NCBI RefSeq assembly: GCF_001612845.1
Contig: NZ_BDBF01000005.1
Coordinates: forward strand, 1-64,000
Reading direction: 5' to 3'
Length of the DNA stretch: 64,000 nucleotides
Source of the DNA: Nocardia elegans NBRC 108235
GTDB taxonomy: Bacteria > Actinomycetota > Actinomycetes > Mycobacteriales > Mycobacteriaceae
Shown: positions 27,704 to 39,269 of the stretch, piece by piece
Layout of the letters: the number at the start of each line of letters is the position of its first letter
How positions within the stretch are numbered: position 1 is the first letter of the stretch
Notes under the pieces: model-generated
What the model saw: only the letters and a program-made list of their open reading frames with translations
Databases searched by the model: none
Told to the model about the DNA's origin: nothing
Made by a program: the position numbers and the translations under genes

Positions 27704-27710
27704 GCGGACA

Positions 27711-27741
27711 AGCGAACACCCTCCAGCAATGGGAGAGTCAA
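27711..27741 (-). promoter_or_regulatory. MerR-type promoter/operator with 19-bp spacer
   Basis: On the minus strand TTGACT (27741-27736) is followed 19 bp later by a weak -10, TTCGCT (27716-27711). Within the spacer ACTCTCC (27738-27732) and GGAGGGT (27724-27718) form a dyad with one mismatch. An over-long spacer filled by a CTCC/GGAG dyad is the hallmark of MerR-activated promoters. Confidence 0.75.
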
Positions 27742-27744
27742 GCC

Positions 27745-28374
27745 CTACTGCTCGGTGAGGGCGAAGGTCAGCAGCAGCGTGGTCTGGAAAAACCCTCGCC
27801 ACCAGGAGTAACCGAACCAGACGCCGGGGGTCACCTGGCGAATCTCGTCGAGGATCTGGGGCGTGATCGAGGGTGTGTAGTCCAGAAGCCAGGCCGGTTG
27901 GCCGTCCAACCGCGCGGGCCCGGAATAGACGTCGGCGGGGAAACCTTCGACCCCGGCCGCGGTGATCCGGTTGGTCAGGGTCCCGCCGTCGGGTCCGGTG
28001 TAGAAGTTCTTGCCGATCCAGAACGGCGGCGCCACCGCCTCCATCACCGGCGGGCGGGTCACCCAGCCGTTGGTCACCCCGGTCGGCACATCGCCGCGGG
28101 GCGCGTCCCGGAAGATCTGATCCTGCTGTTCGGCCGAACAGTGGTTGTGCAGCGCGTCGACCGTCGCCGCCGGATTGTCGGTGTAGAGAACGCAGCCACC
28201 GCCGTAATCGGTATCCGCCGAGGCGGCCGGCGCCAGGACGGCGGAGCCGACGCCCAGCACGGCGAGCGCGACGACGATCGTCAGTGCCGAACTCCGCCGG
28301 GCGCGGCGCGGCGGATGTGCGGATGTGGTGTGCGCGAGTGCGGAATACATATGTTGATCTTGGTCCCGATACAT
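27745..28374 (-). CDS. Secreted hypothetical protein
   Basis: The 209-residue protein begins with a twin-arginine-rich basic stretch (RRARRSS) and a hydrophobic core (ALTIVVALAVLGVGSAVLA), with likely cleavage after ASA. The mature part has two cysteines (GGGCVLY, NHCSAEQQ) that could form one disulfide, and is rich in aromatic residues near the C-terminus (GVWFGYSWWRGFFQTTLLLTF). I do not recognise a family. The ATG at 28374 is preferred to the one at 28350 because GGAGG lies 6-7 bp upstream of it. Confidence 0.65.
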   Translation of the reverse strand: MYRDQDQHMYSALAHTTSAHPPRRARRSSALTIVVALAVLGVGSAVLAPAASADTDYGGGCVLYTDNPAATVDALHNHCSAEQQDQIFRDAPRGDVPTGVTNGWVTRPPVMEAVAPPFWIGKNFYTGPDGGTLTNRITAAGVEGFPADVYSGPARLDGQPAWLLDYTPSITPQILDEIRQVTPGVWFGYSWWRGFFQTTLLLTFALTEQ

Positions 28375-28520
28375 GACCGGCCTCCACCGGATTGGCCCGA
28401 CCCGTGTGCCGACTCCCGGCCCGGTTCCGATGGTAAAGGTGCCCGGCCGGGCCGGTACCGGGCTGGATCCGAACGTGACTACGCTGGTGCACATCCGCAT
28501 CCCGCAGAGAGGACATCACC

Positions 28521-28859
28521 GTGGAGCCTGGTGGACAGCTCGATATGCAGGCACTGCTCGCACAGGCGCAGCAGATGCAGCAGGCGGTGATGGCCGCGCA
28601 GGCCGAAATCGCCGCGACCGATGTGGCGGGTGAGGCCGGCGGCGGTCTGGTGAAGGTGACGATCAAGGCCAGCGGCGAGGTGCAGTCGCTGCAGATCGAT
28701 CCGAAGGTGGTCGACCCCGAGGACGTGGAGACGCTACAGGATCTGATCGTCGGCGCGGTCAACAACGCGATGGCCAACGCGCAGCAGCTGGCCGCCGAGA
28801 AATTGGGCCCGCTCGCCGGTGGCATGGGCGGCGGTTCCATGCCCGGCCTGCCGTTCTGA
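28521..28859 (+). CDS. YbaB/EbfC-family nucleoid-associated protein
   Basis: This 112-residue DNA-binding protein has the family pattern: an N-terminal helix ([23 protein letters not shown]), a central beta sheet ([21 protein letters not shown]) and a C-terminal helix ([20 protein letters not shown]). YbaB is usually encoded with dnaX and recR. Here it lies 21 bp upstream of recR in one operon, as in M. tuberculosis, while dnaX is 14 kb away. The GTG at 28521 has AGAGAGGA upstream. Confidence 0.93.
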   Translation: MEPGGQLDMQALLAQAQQMQQAVMAAQAEIAATDVAGEAGGGLVKVTIKASGEVQSLQIDPKVVDPEDVETLQDLIVGAVNNAMANAQQLAAEKLGPLAGGMGGGSMPGLPF

Positions 28860-28880
28860 GCGGCCCGATAGGACATATCC

Positions 28881-29487
28881 GTGTATGAGGGTCCGGTCCA
28901 GGATCTGATCGACGAGCTGGGCAAACTGCCCGGAGTCGGTCCCAAGAGCGCGCAGCGCATCGCCTTCCATCTGCTGTCGGTCGAGCCGCCGGAGATCGAC
29001 CGGCTGCAGTCGGCACTGCAGAAGGTGCGCGACGGTGTGCGGTTCTGCGCGGTCTGCGGCACCGTCTCCGACGGCGAACTGTGCCGCATCTGCGCCGACC
29101 CGCGCCGGGACCGGACCATGATCTGCGTCGTCGAGGAACCCAAGGACGTCCAGGCGATCGAGCGCACCCGCGAATTCCGCGGCCGCTACCACGTGCTCGG
29201 CGGTGCGCTCGACCCGCTCTCGGGGGTCGGACCGGACCAGCTGCGCATTCGAGAACTGTTGGCGCGCATCGGAAATCAGGAGGACGGTGTCGATGTCACC
29301 GAGGTGATCATCGCCACCGATCCCAATACCGAGGGCGAGGCGACGGCCACCTATCTGGTGCGCATGCTGCGGGATTTCCCGGGCCTGTCGGTCACCCGGC
29401 TCGCCTCCGGCCTGCCGATGGGGGGCGACCTGGAATTCGCCGACGAACTGACCCTGGGCCGCGCGCTGTCGGGACGGCGAACGCTCT

Positions 29488-29489
<2 letters not shown>
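28881..29489 (+). CDS. recR: Recombination mediator protein RecR
   Basis: This 202-residue protein of normal length has a helix-hairpin-helix ([20 protein letters not shown]), a four-cysteine zinc finger (C56, C59, C68, C71) and a Toprim domain ([36 protein letters not shown]). RecR loads RecA at gapped DNA together with RecO and RecF. The GTG start at 28881 follows ybaB by 21 bp. The stop overlaps a short hairpin that may end transcription. Confidence 0.95.
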
Positions 29490-32192
<2,703 letters not shown>

Positions 32193-32218
32193 TCCGTACA
32201 CCCTGCTCGACAGCCGGG

Positions 32219-32254
32219 ACCGCCCACCGCCGGGAAGGCGGTGGGCGGTGTTCT
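32219..32254 (+). terminator. Terminator after leuA
   Basis: ACCGCCCACCGCC (32219-32231) and GGCGGTGGGCGGT (32237-32249) form a perfect 13-bp stem with a 5-base loop followed by GTTCT, 27 bp after the leuA stop. Confidence 0.85.
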
Positions 32255-32383
32255 GGGGCAACCCGTCCGGTACGGGGTGCGGCCCCTGTTCGCCGGGGGA
32301 CTCGTATTCGGCCAGCGTGCTAGCGTTGTGGCGCATTGGCCGCGAGCTCTCTGCTCGAACTCTGTCGAGCAGATGGGGGAAAC

Positions 32384-34510
32384 GTGACGACTAACGACAA
32401 CTCCACTTCACCGCCTTGGTTGCAGGGGCAGGGGATGGGCGATTCAGCTGCCGAACAGGACAATCCGACCTCGCTGCCGTCGCAGGACGAATCCGACGCG
32501 GACACAACGGCATCCGACGGGACGGCGAGCGTGACGTCCGAATCCGAACCGACCGGCGCACCCGCCGAGGAATCCGCGGAATTCGAACACGCGGCCTCCG
32601 GGATCATTCCGCCGATGCCCGACGGTATCGAACAGACCACGTTTGCGCCCGGCCCGCAGTTCGGGCCCGACGGCTTCGCTCCGCCCGAGCAGGGGGGATT
32701 CGCACCGGGGCCGTTCGCACCGCCGGGAGCGAATCCGTATCCGCCGAATCAGGGTTTCGCCCCGCCGGGCTTCCCGATGAACGACCATTCCGGTCCGTTC
32801 GCCCCGCCGGGAGATCCGGACGGATTCCCGCCGCCGTGGGCGGGCGGGCCCGGCCCGGAGGGTTTCGCGCCCAACGGATTCCCCGGAGAACAGGGCGGTT
32901 TCGCGCCTCCGGGTCACCCCGGCGAACCGGGCTTCGCACCGGCCGCGTTCCCCGGTGAGCAGGGTGGTTTCGCGCCTCCGGGTCACCCCGGCGAACCGGG
33001 CGGCTTCGCCCCGGGCGGATTTCCGGGCGAGCAGGGTGGTTTCCCGCCGTCCGGAAACCCCGGTGAGCCAGGCGGATTCGCGCCGCACGGCAATCCGGGC
33101 GACCCGGGCGGTTTCGCCGCGCAGGGCAATCCCGGTGAGCAGGGCGGCTTCCGGCCCGGCGCCGGTGAGCCGGGAGCCGGGTACGGCGAGGTCCGGCAGG
33201 AAACGCCGTACGGCGAGATCCGCCAGGAGATCGGCGCCGACGGCATGGTCCGCCGGGTCTTCGACGATCGGCAGGGACCGCCGCCCGTTCCCGAGCAGCA
33301 GGGCGCGGACGCCGATGCCGGCGGCCAGATCTTCAGCTGGGCGCCACCGCCGCTGCCCTCGGCTCCACCGCCGCAGCACATGCCGCCGCAGCAGCAACCG
33401 CCGCAGCAGCAGGGCGGCTGGCAGGGCGGTCCCGGACCGCAACAGCAACCGCCGCAGGGATATCAGCAGCAGCCGCAATCGACGTTCCAGCCGCAGCACA
33501 TGACCCAGCCCGTGCAGCCGGGAAATTCGGTCAATGACCTGAACCTGCTCAAGCGGGCGCGGCGGTCACCGCGCAGCGGCTGGCGCCGCGCCGTGCACAA
33601 GGTGACCGGTGGCGCCATCAATCCGGGCGAATCGTCGGCCGATCTGATCTACCGCGAACTGGTGGATCGGGTGAATCAGCCGGTGCGCGGCGACTACCGG
33701 ATCGCGATCCTGTCGCTCAAGGGCGGCGTCGGAAAGACCACGACCACAGTCGGTTTGGGTTCGACCTTCGCCTCGCTGCGCGGTGACCGGGTGATCGCCA
33801 TCGACGCCAATCCCGACCTCGGGACCCTGGCCCACCGGGTGCCGCGCCAGACCCGCTCGACGGTCCGCAACCTGCTCGAGGACCAGCACATCAGCCGCTA
33901 CTCCGATGTGCGGGCGCATACTTCCCAGGCGCCGAGCCGACTGGAAGTGCTTGCCAGCGAACAGGATCCGGCCGTCTCGGAGGCCTTCAGCGAGGCCGAC
34001 TACCGGCGCGCGATCGGCATTCTGCAGCAGTTCTACAACATCATTCTCACCGACTGCGGTACCGGCCTGATGCATTCGGCGATGGCCGGCGTACTGGATA
34101 TGGCGAGCTCGCTGATCCTGGTCACCTCCCCGGCCATCGACGGCGCGCGCAGTGCCTCGGCGACGCTGGACTGGCTCGAGCACCACGGTTACAGCAAGCT
34201 GGTGGAGCGGACCGTGGTGGTGGTCAATGCCTCCCGCCGCGGCGCCTCGACCGTGGACCTGGATCAGCTGCGCAAACTGTTCCTCGACCGCACCCGCGCG
34301 GTGCAGGTGGTGCCGTTCGACGATCATCTCGCCGAGGGCGCGGAGATCGATCTGGAACTGGTCAGCAAGCCCACCCGGCGGGCGCTGCTGGAATTGGCGG
34401 CCATGGTCGCCGACGATTTCGGATATCACGTCCCGCAGCCGCCCTTCCCGGGGCCGCAGACTCAGTACCCGGGTCCGCAGGGCCACTATCCGGGTCCGCA
34501 CGGCTACTGA
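32384..34510 (+). CDS. MinD/ParA-type ATPase with long repeat-rich N-terminus (EspI-like)
   Basis: The 708-residue protein has about 160 acidic and Pro/Gly-rich residues, a tandem-repeat block at about 160-260 built on GGFAPPGHPGEP-type units, a Gln/Pro-rich linker, and a C-terminal SIMIBI ATPase of about 270 residues. The deviant Walker A is KGGVGKTT at about 445-452, followed by VIAIDANPDLGTLAHR and NIILTDCGTGLMHSAM. This layout occurs in MinD-like proteins linked to ESX/type VII secretion, such as EspI. No ESX gene lies nearby, so that role is inference. The GTG at 32384 follows GGGGGAAAC. Confidence 0.8.
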   Translation: MTTNDNSTSPPWLQGQGMGDSAAEQDNPTSLPSQDESDADTTASDGTASVTSESEPTGAPAEESAEFEHAASGIIPPMPDGIEQTTFAPGPQFGPDGFAPPEQGGFAPGPFAPPGANPYPPNQGFAPPGFPMNDHSGPFAPPGDPDGFPPPWAGGPGPEGFAPNGFPGEQGGFAPPGHPGEPGFAPAAFPGEQGGFAPPGHPGEPGGFAPGGFPGEQGGFPPSGNPGEPGGFAPHGNPGDPGGFAAQGNPGEQGGFRPGAGEPGAGYGEVRQETPYGEIRQEIGADGMVRRVFDDRQGPPPVPEQQGADADAGGQIFSWAPPPLPSAPPPQHMPPQQQPPQQQGGWQGGPGPQQQPPQGYQQQPQSTFQPQHMTQPVQPGNSVNDLNLLKRARRSPRSGWRRAVHKVTGGAINPGESSADLIYRELVDRVNQPVRGDYRIAILSLKGGVGKTTTTVGLGSTFASLRGDRVIAIDANPDLGTLAHRVPRQTRSTVRNLLEDQHISRYSDVRAHTSQAPSRLEVLASEQDPAVSEAFSEADYRRAIGILQQFYNIILTDCGTGLMHSAMAGVLDMASSLILVTSPAIDGARSASATLDWLEHHGYSKLVERTVVVVNASRRGASTVDLDQLRKLFLDRTRAVQVVPFDDHLAEGAEIDLELVSKPTRRALLELAAMVADDFGYHVPQPPFPGPQTQYPGPQGHYPGPHGY
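32861..33153 (+). repeat. In-frame tandem repeat, 36-bp-type unit, coding GGFAPPGHPGEP
   Basis: About eight units of 11-12 codons run in frame inside the MinD-like gene. Two units are nearly identical in DNA (TTTCGCGCCTCCGGGTCACC at about 32898 and 32970), while the others diverge (GGFPPSGNPGEP, GGFAPHGNPGDP, GGFAAQGNPGEQ). The identity at DNA level points to recent unit duplication, so copy number may vary between strains. Confidence 0.8.
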
Positions 34511-34637
34511 TTCGCACCGGGTACCGATTCCGGGGATTCTTCCCACCGAATTGGTGCCCGGCGCGAATTGTTACCCCAATCGATACGGGGCCCGCCCGTA
34601 CCGCATACAGTTACCCGCGGTGTGGAGGTCCCGATAG

Positions 34638-36395
34638 ATGGCAGAAAAATACGGGGCCGTCTCGCGAAGGACGGTACTTCGCGGGGTGGCCGGCGCGGGT
34701 GTGATAACCGCGGGCGCCATGGTGCGCCCGATTCGTGCGAATGCCGATCCCGGTCGGCGGGTCGCGATTTTCGGCGGTGGCGTCGCCGGACTGACCGCGG
34801 CGCACGAACTGGCCGAACGCGGATTCGACGTCACGGTGTACGAACGCCGGGCGCTGGGCGGTAAGGCGCGCAGCATTCCGGTGGCGGGCAGTGGCCGCGA
34901 CGGCCGGCCCGATCTGCCGGGCGAACACGGTTTCCGATTCTTCCCCGGTTTCTATCACCACATTCCCGACACCATGCGGCGAATTCCGTTCGCGGGCAAT
35001 GCCAACGGTGTCTGGGACAATCTGGTCCCGGCCGCCGAGGCTCGTTTCTCCCGCGCCGGCGCCGACGACACGATCCTGCCGATGGGCCGCGCCGGAAAGC
35101 CGTGGGCCACTCCGGACGATTTCCGCCAGACCGTCGCCTCGGTGATCTCCACCTCGATGAGGATGCCGATGACCGATGCGGCGTATTTCGCCAATCGGTT
35201 GCTGGTTTTCAACACCAGTTGCGACGATCGCCGTTTCGGCGAGTGGGAGAAACTCGCCTGGCGCGATTTCGTGGGCGCTCGCGGCCGCTCGCAGGAATTC
35301 CGCATGCTGATGTCGCGCACCCTCACCACACTGCTGGTCGCGGCGAAAGATGATCACGCCAGTACCCGGACCATCGGTTCCATGGGGGAGCAGTTCCTCG
35401 GTAATCCGCTGGAGACCGGTAACGACGGACCGCTGGACCGGCTGCTGAACGGGCCGACCAACGAGGCCTGGATCGACCCGTGGGTGGCCCATCTGCGCGC
35501 CCTGGGGGTGCGGTTCGAAACCGCCGAACTGCGCGGGCTCGACGTGCGCGATCGGCGCATCTCGGGCGCCCGGGTGGTCGGCGGCAGCGGCGGTGATCGG
35601 GCGGTCGACGCGGACTACTTCGTGCTCGCGGTACCGGTCGAGGTCGCCCGTGGACTGTGGACGCCGGACATTCTGGCCGTGCAGCCGGAATTGGCGGCCA
35701 TGGACGGCCTGGTCGTGAACTGGATGAGCGGAATGCAGTTCTATCTGCGCCGCCCCACCCAGATCGCCCGTGGCCATACCGCCTACGTCGACTCGCCGTG
35801 GTCGCTCACCTCCATCGCGCAGAGCCAGTTCTGGTCGCGCACAAAGCTTTCCGAATCGGGTGACGGTTCGGCTCGGGACTGCCTGTCGGTCGATATCTCG
35901 GACTGGAATACACCCGGCATCCTGTACGGCAAGCCGGCGATCGAATGCACTCACGACGAAATCGCCCGCGAGGTCTGGGCGCAGTTGCAGAAGCATCTGG
36001 AAGGCCCCGCCGCACTGCAGGATTCGGACCTGGTGTCGTGGTTCCTGGATACCGGCGTGAGCTGGGATGCCGCGCAGAACCGCAATGCCAACGCCGACCC
36101 GCTGCTGATCAACACCGCCGGTTCGTGGGCGGCGCGCCCGAATGCGCACGGAGCCCTGGAAAACCTTTTCCTCGCAGGCGATTACGTCCGCACGAACATC
36201 GACCTCGCGACGATGGAAGGCGCCTGCGAGGCGGCGCGTACCGCGGTGAACGCGCTGCTGGACGTCGCCGGTTCGAATGCCGCCCGCTGCCGCCTGTTCG
36301 AGCTGTATCGGGCGCCGCAGCTGGAGCCGCTGCGCCAGGCCGACCGCGCGCGCTACGCCGCGGGCCAGCCGAACATGTTCGACGTCCCGATGTAG
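34638..36395 (+). CDS. Tat-exported FAD-dependent amine-oxidase/phytoene-desaturase-like protein
   Basis: The 585-residue protein starts with a twin-arginine signal (SRRTVLRGVAGAGVITAGAMV, cleavage after ANA). The FAD dinucleotide motif follows (RVAIFGGGVAGLTAAHELAERGFDVTVYERR) with the GGKARS segment typical of carotenoid desaturase and hydroxysqualene dehydroxylase relatives, and then GEHGFRFFPGFYHH. The C-terminal NLFLAGDYV with DLATMEGACEAAR completes the FAD site. Such enzymes oxidise hydrophobic substrates. The substrate here is unknown. The ATG at 34638 has GGAGG 9 bp upstream. A second Tat flavoenzyme, the cholesterol oxidase at 39.3 kb, lies nearby. Confidence 0.8.
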   Translation: MAEKYGAVSRRTVLRGVAGAGVITAGAMVRPIRANADPGRRVAIFGGGVAGLTAAHELAERGFDVTVYERRALGGKARSIPVAGSGRDGRPDLPGEHGFRFFPGFYHHIPDTMRRIPFAGNANGVWDNLVPAAEARFSRAGADDTILPMGRAGKPWATPDDFRQTVASVISTSMRMPMTDAAYFANRLLVFNTSCDDRRFGEWEKLAWRDFVGARGRSQEFRMLMSRTLTTLLVAAKDDHASTRTIGSMGEQFLGNPLETGNDGPLDRLLNGPTNEAWIDPWVAHLRALGVRFETAELRGLDVRDRRISGARVVGGSGGDRAVDADYFVLAVPVEVARGLWTPDILAVQPELAAMDGLVVNWMSGMQFYLRRPTQIARGHTAYVDSPWSLTSIAQSQFWSRTKLSESGDGSARDCLSVDISDWNTPGILYGKPAIECTHDEIAREVWAQLQKHLEGPAALQDSDLVSWFLDTGVSWDAAQNRNANADPLLINTAGSWAARPNAHGALENLFLAGDYVRTNIDLATMEGACEAARTAVNALLDVAGSNAARCRLFELYRAPQLEPLRQADRARYAAGQPNMFDVPM

Positions 36396-36431
36396 GTGGC
36401 GGGCGGCGGATCTCGCGCGTTCAATGGGGTG

Positions 36432-37049
36432 ATGAGCGAGATCACCAGCGCCGCCGAACTTCGGGAACTGCTCGGTGAGCCGGCGCCGCGCGCCGCGACG
36501 AAGGAACGGACGCGCCTGCATCCGCGTGATCGGGAGTGGATCGCGACCGCGCCGTTCGCCGTCCTCGCCAGCAGCGACGCCGAGGGTTGTTGCGATGCGT
36601 CGCCCAAGGGCGATCCGGCCGGATTCGTGCACGTGATCGACGACCGCACCCTGGCCATTCCCGAGCGGCCGGGCAATCGCCGGGGCGACGGATACTTCAA
36701 CATCCTGTCCAACCCGCACGTCGGCGTGCTCTTCCTGATTCCCGGACGCAACGAGACGCTGCGGGTCAACGGCCGGGCACGGCTGCTGCGCGACGCGCCC
36801 TACTTCGACGAGATGGTGGTCAAGGGCCACCGGCCGATCCTCGCCGTCGAGGTGGCGATCGAGCAGATCTTCTACCACTGCGCCAAGGCGCTGCTGCGCA
36901 GCGAGCTGTGGCGGCCCGAACGCTGGCCGGAGGACCCGCTGCCCAGCCATGCGGTGCTGGTGAAGGAAGTCCAGCGCAACACCACCGAATCGCTGGCGGA
37001 ACTGCGGGACTACTACTCGCCGGAGAATTACCGGCGCATGCTCTACTGA
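36432..37049 (+). CDS. Pyridoxamine-5'-phosphate-oxidase-like FMN flavoprotein
   Basis: The 205-residue protein has the split-barrel flavin fold: DREWIATAPFAVLASSDAEGCCDASPKGDPAGFVHVIDDRTLAIPE, then GYFNILSNPHVGVLFLIPGRNETLRVNGRARL and the Cys-containing IEQIFYHCAKALLRSELW. It resembles the probable FMN-dependent PPOX subfamily of the DR_2398 or MSMEG_1061 kind. The substrate is unknown; relatives reduce F420- or FMN-dependent substrates. The ATG at 36432 is used, although a GTG at 36396 directly after the previous stop is possible. Confidence 0.78.
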   Translation: MSEITSAAELRELLGEPAPRAATKERTRLHPRDREWIATAPFAVLASSDAEGCCDASPKGDPAGFVHVIDDRTLAIPERPGNRRGDGYFNILSNPHVGVLFLIPGRNETLRVNGRARLLRDAPYFDEMVVKGHRPILAVEVAIEQIFYHCAKALLRSELWRPERWPEDPLPSHAVLVKEVQRNTTESLAELRDYYSPENYRRMLY

Positions 37050-37112
37050 CCGGCTCCTGCCTGTCGGTCGCAGATCACATCGGCCGCTCGCGCGCGGGTG
37101 TCTCGCCACCAA

Positions 37113-37118
37113 TACACT
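37113..37118 (+). promoter_or_regulatory. -10 box of a leaderless murT transcript
   Basis: TACACT ends 7 bp before the GTG at 37125, so the transcript should begin on the start codon. No Shine-Dalgarno sequence is present, which fits leaderless initiation. Confidence 0.5.
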
Positions 37119-37124
37119 CGCGTG

Positions 37125-38360
37125 GTGGCAGACATCTCGGTGCGCGGACGGCTGGCGCTGCGGGCGGCGGCAGCGGCGTCGTGGGCCTCGCAGAAGGCCG
37201 GACGCGGTAAGGGGTCGATGATCGGCGGGCTGATCGCCCTGCAGATCGCCCCCGACATCATGACCCAGCTGGGCCGCAACCGGCGGACGGTGCTGGTCAC
37301 CGGCACCAACGGCAAGTCGACGACGACCCGGATGACCGCGGCCGCGCTGGCCGAACTGGGCCGCGTCGTCACCCAGGCCGACGGGGCCAATATGGATGCC
37401 GGAATCGTCGCCGCGCTCAGCGTCGACCGCACCGCGCCGCTGGCCGCCATCGAGGTCGACGAACTGCATCTGCCGCACGTGGCCGATGCGCTGAACCCGG
37501 CCGCGGTGGTGCTGCTGAATCTGAGCCGCGATCAGCTCGACCGGGTCGGTGAGATCAACATGATCGAGCGCAAACTGCGCGAGGGCATGGCCCGCCATCC
37601 CGATACCGTGCTGATCGCCAACTGTGACGACGTGCTGATCACCTCGATCGCCTACGACCACCCCAATGTGGTCTGGGTGTCGGCGGGCAGTGGCTGGGCG
37701 GTCGACGCCACCAGCTGTCCGCGCAGCGGCGAGCCGATCGTCTGGGAGGGCACCGATTGGCGCAGCACCGGTGCCGACTTCCGGCGGCCGGAACCGCAGT
37801 GGTGGGTCGACGCGGAGTATCTGTGCGGGCCCGACGGACTGAAATTGCCTTTGCACCTTGCCCTTCCGGGCCGCGCCAATCGCGGCAACGCCGCGCAGGC
37901 GGTGGCCGCGGCGGTCGCGCTGGGCGGACATGCCGACACCGCGGCGCAGGCCGCCGGAACCGTTCGCGAGATCGCCGGCCGCTACCGCACCGTGCAGGTC
38001 GGCGAGCACTCCGCCCGCCTGCTGCTGGCCAAGAATCCGGCCGGCTGGCAGGAGGCGCTGTCCATGATCGACCCCGAGGCGACGGGTCTGGTGATCGCGG
38101 TCAACGGCCAGGTGCCCGACGGCGAGGATCTGTCCTGGCTGTGGGATGTGCGCTTCGAGCACTTCGAGGGCACCCAGGTGGTCGCGGCGGGCGAGCGCGC
38201 CACCGACCTGGGCGTGCGGCTGACCTACGCCGGCGTCGAGCACACCACCGTGCCGAATCCGTTGCGTGCCATCGCATCCTGTCCGCCCGGACGGGTCGAG
38301 GTGCTCGCCAACTACACCGCCTTCCGGGATTTGAATCGCGATCTGGACACCCGGGCATGA
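37125..38360 (+). CDS. murT: Lipid II isoglutaminyl synthase, Mur-ligase subunit MurT
   Basis: The 411-residue Mur-ligase-like protein works with GatD to amidate D-glutamate of lipid II in peptidoglycan synthesis. The ATP site is GTNGKSTTTRM at about 60-70. Typical Mur segments follow (AAIEVDELHLPHVADALNP, VLLNLSRDQLDRVGEINMIERKL), then a C-terminal DUF1727 domain (YRTVQVGEHSARLLLAKNPAGWQEAL). The inserted Cys-ribbon seen in streptococcal and staphylococcal MurT is degenerate here: CPRSG and CGPDG keep only two of four cysteines. The start is GTG 37125 or the adjacent 37122. gatD follows after 72 bp. Confidence 0.92.
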   Translation: MADISVRGRLALRAAAAASWASQKAGRGKGSMIGGLIALQIAPDIMTQLGRNRRTVLVTGTNGKSTTTRMTAAALAELGRVVTQADGANMDAGIVAALSVDRTAPLAAIEVDELHLPHVADALNPAAVVLLNLSRDQLDRVGEINMIERKLREGMARHPDTVLIANCDDVLITSIAYDHPNVVWVSAGSGWAVDATSCPRSGEPIVWEGTDWRSTGADFRRPEPQWWVDAEYLCGPDGLKLPLHLALPGRANRGNAAQAVAAAVALGGHADTAAQAAGTVREIAGRYRTVQVGEHSARLLLAKNPAGWQEALSMIDPEATGLVIAVNGQVPDGEDLSWLWDVRFEHFEGTQVVAAGERATDLGVRLTYAGVEHTTVPNPLRAIASCPPGRVEVLANYTAFRDLNRDLDTRA

Positions 38361-38432
38361 GCGACGCGAGCGGAGGCGGCAGCCTGCGTAACCACGGAGG
38401 GAGCCGCGAATGCCCGAGAGGAGACAGCACTG

Positions 38433-39143
38433 ATGGCTGAATCGACGGTACGGATCGGGCTGGTGCTGCCCGATGTGATGGGGACCTACGGTGACGGCGG
38501 CAACGCGCTGGTGTTGCGGCAGCGGCTGCGCATGCGGGGCATCGGCGCGGAGATCGTGGAGATCACGCTGAACGACCCGGTGCCGGAGACGCTGGACATC
38601 TACACCCTCGGCGGCGCGGAGGACTCCGCGCAGCGGTTGGCGACCCGGCATCTGCAGCGCTATCCCGGCCTGCAGCGCGCGGCCGCGAAAGGTGTTCCGG
38701 TACTTGCCATCTGCGCCGCGATCCAGGTGCTGGGCAACTGGTACGAAACCTCCGCGGGCGAGCGCGTGGACGGTGTCGGCCTGTTCGACGTGACCACCGC
38801 TCCGCAGCGGGTCCGGTCCATCGGCGAGGTCGCCACCACACCGTTGCTCGCCGGCCTGACCCAGCCGCTCACCGGATTCGAAAACCACCGGGGCGGAACG
38901 TCTCTCGGCGCGGACGCGACCGGACTGGGCCGGGTCACCAAGGGCGTCGGCAACGGTGTGGGCGACGGCCTCGAGGGAGTGGTGCAGGGCTCGGTGATCG
39001 GCACCTACATGCACGGCCCGGCATTGGCCCGCAACCCCGAACTGGCCGACCACCTGCTCACGCGGGCCCTCGGCGGGCGCGAACTGGAACCGCTCGACCT
39101 TCCCGAGGTCGATCGGCTGCGGCGCGAACGTCTGCGCGCCTGA
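38433..39143 (+). CDS. gatD: Lipid II isoglutaminyl synthase, glutamine amidotransferase subunit GatD
   Basis: This 236-residue CobB/CobQ-type class I amidotransferase supplies ammonia to MurT. The nucleophile is C94 in VLAICAAIQVLG, and the catalytic His is in GTYMHGPALARNPELAD. The early TYGDGGNALVLRQRL and LGGAEDSAQ segments are typical of GatD. Its length is normal. murT-gatD is the M. tuberculosis order (Rv3712-Rv3713). The ATG at 38433 has GAGAGGAGA upstream, and the 72-bp gap suggests one transcript. Confidence 0.93.
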   Translation: MAESTVRIGLVLPDVMGTYGDGGNALVLRQRLRMRGIGAEIVEITLNDPVPETLDIYTLGGAEDSAQRLATRHLQRYPGLQRAAAKGVPVLAICAAIQVLGNWYETSAGERVDGVGLFDVTTAPQRVRSIGEVATTPLLAGLTQPLTGFENHRGGTSLGADATGLGRVTKGVGNGVGDGLEGVVQGSVIGTYMHGPALARNPELADHLLTRALGGRELEPLDLPEVDRLRRERLRA

Positions 39144-39269
39144 GGCCCCCTACTACGTGATATAGCGATCGCGCATGTAACAGCGCGGTCGTCGGCGCCG
39201 ATCCTGTTGAGAGATAGGAAGTTCGGCGGTAATCTCGCGCGCGGCCATGCGTGATGAGGGAGGTGGCCG

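Noticed and set aside
32861..33153. CRISPR-like array
   Set aside because: The repeats are in frame, have no unique spacers and code a Gly/Pro-rich linker.
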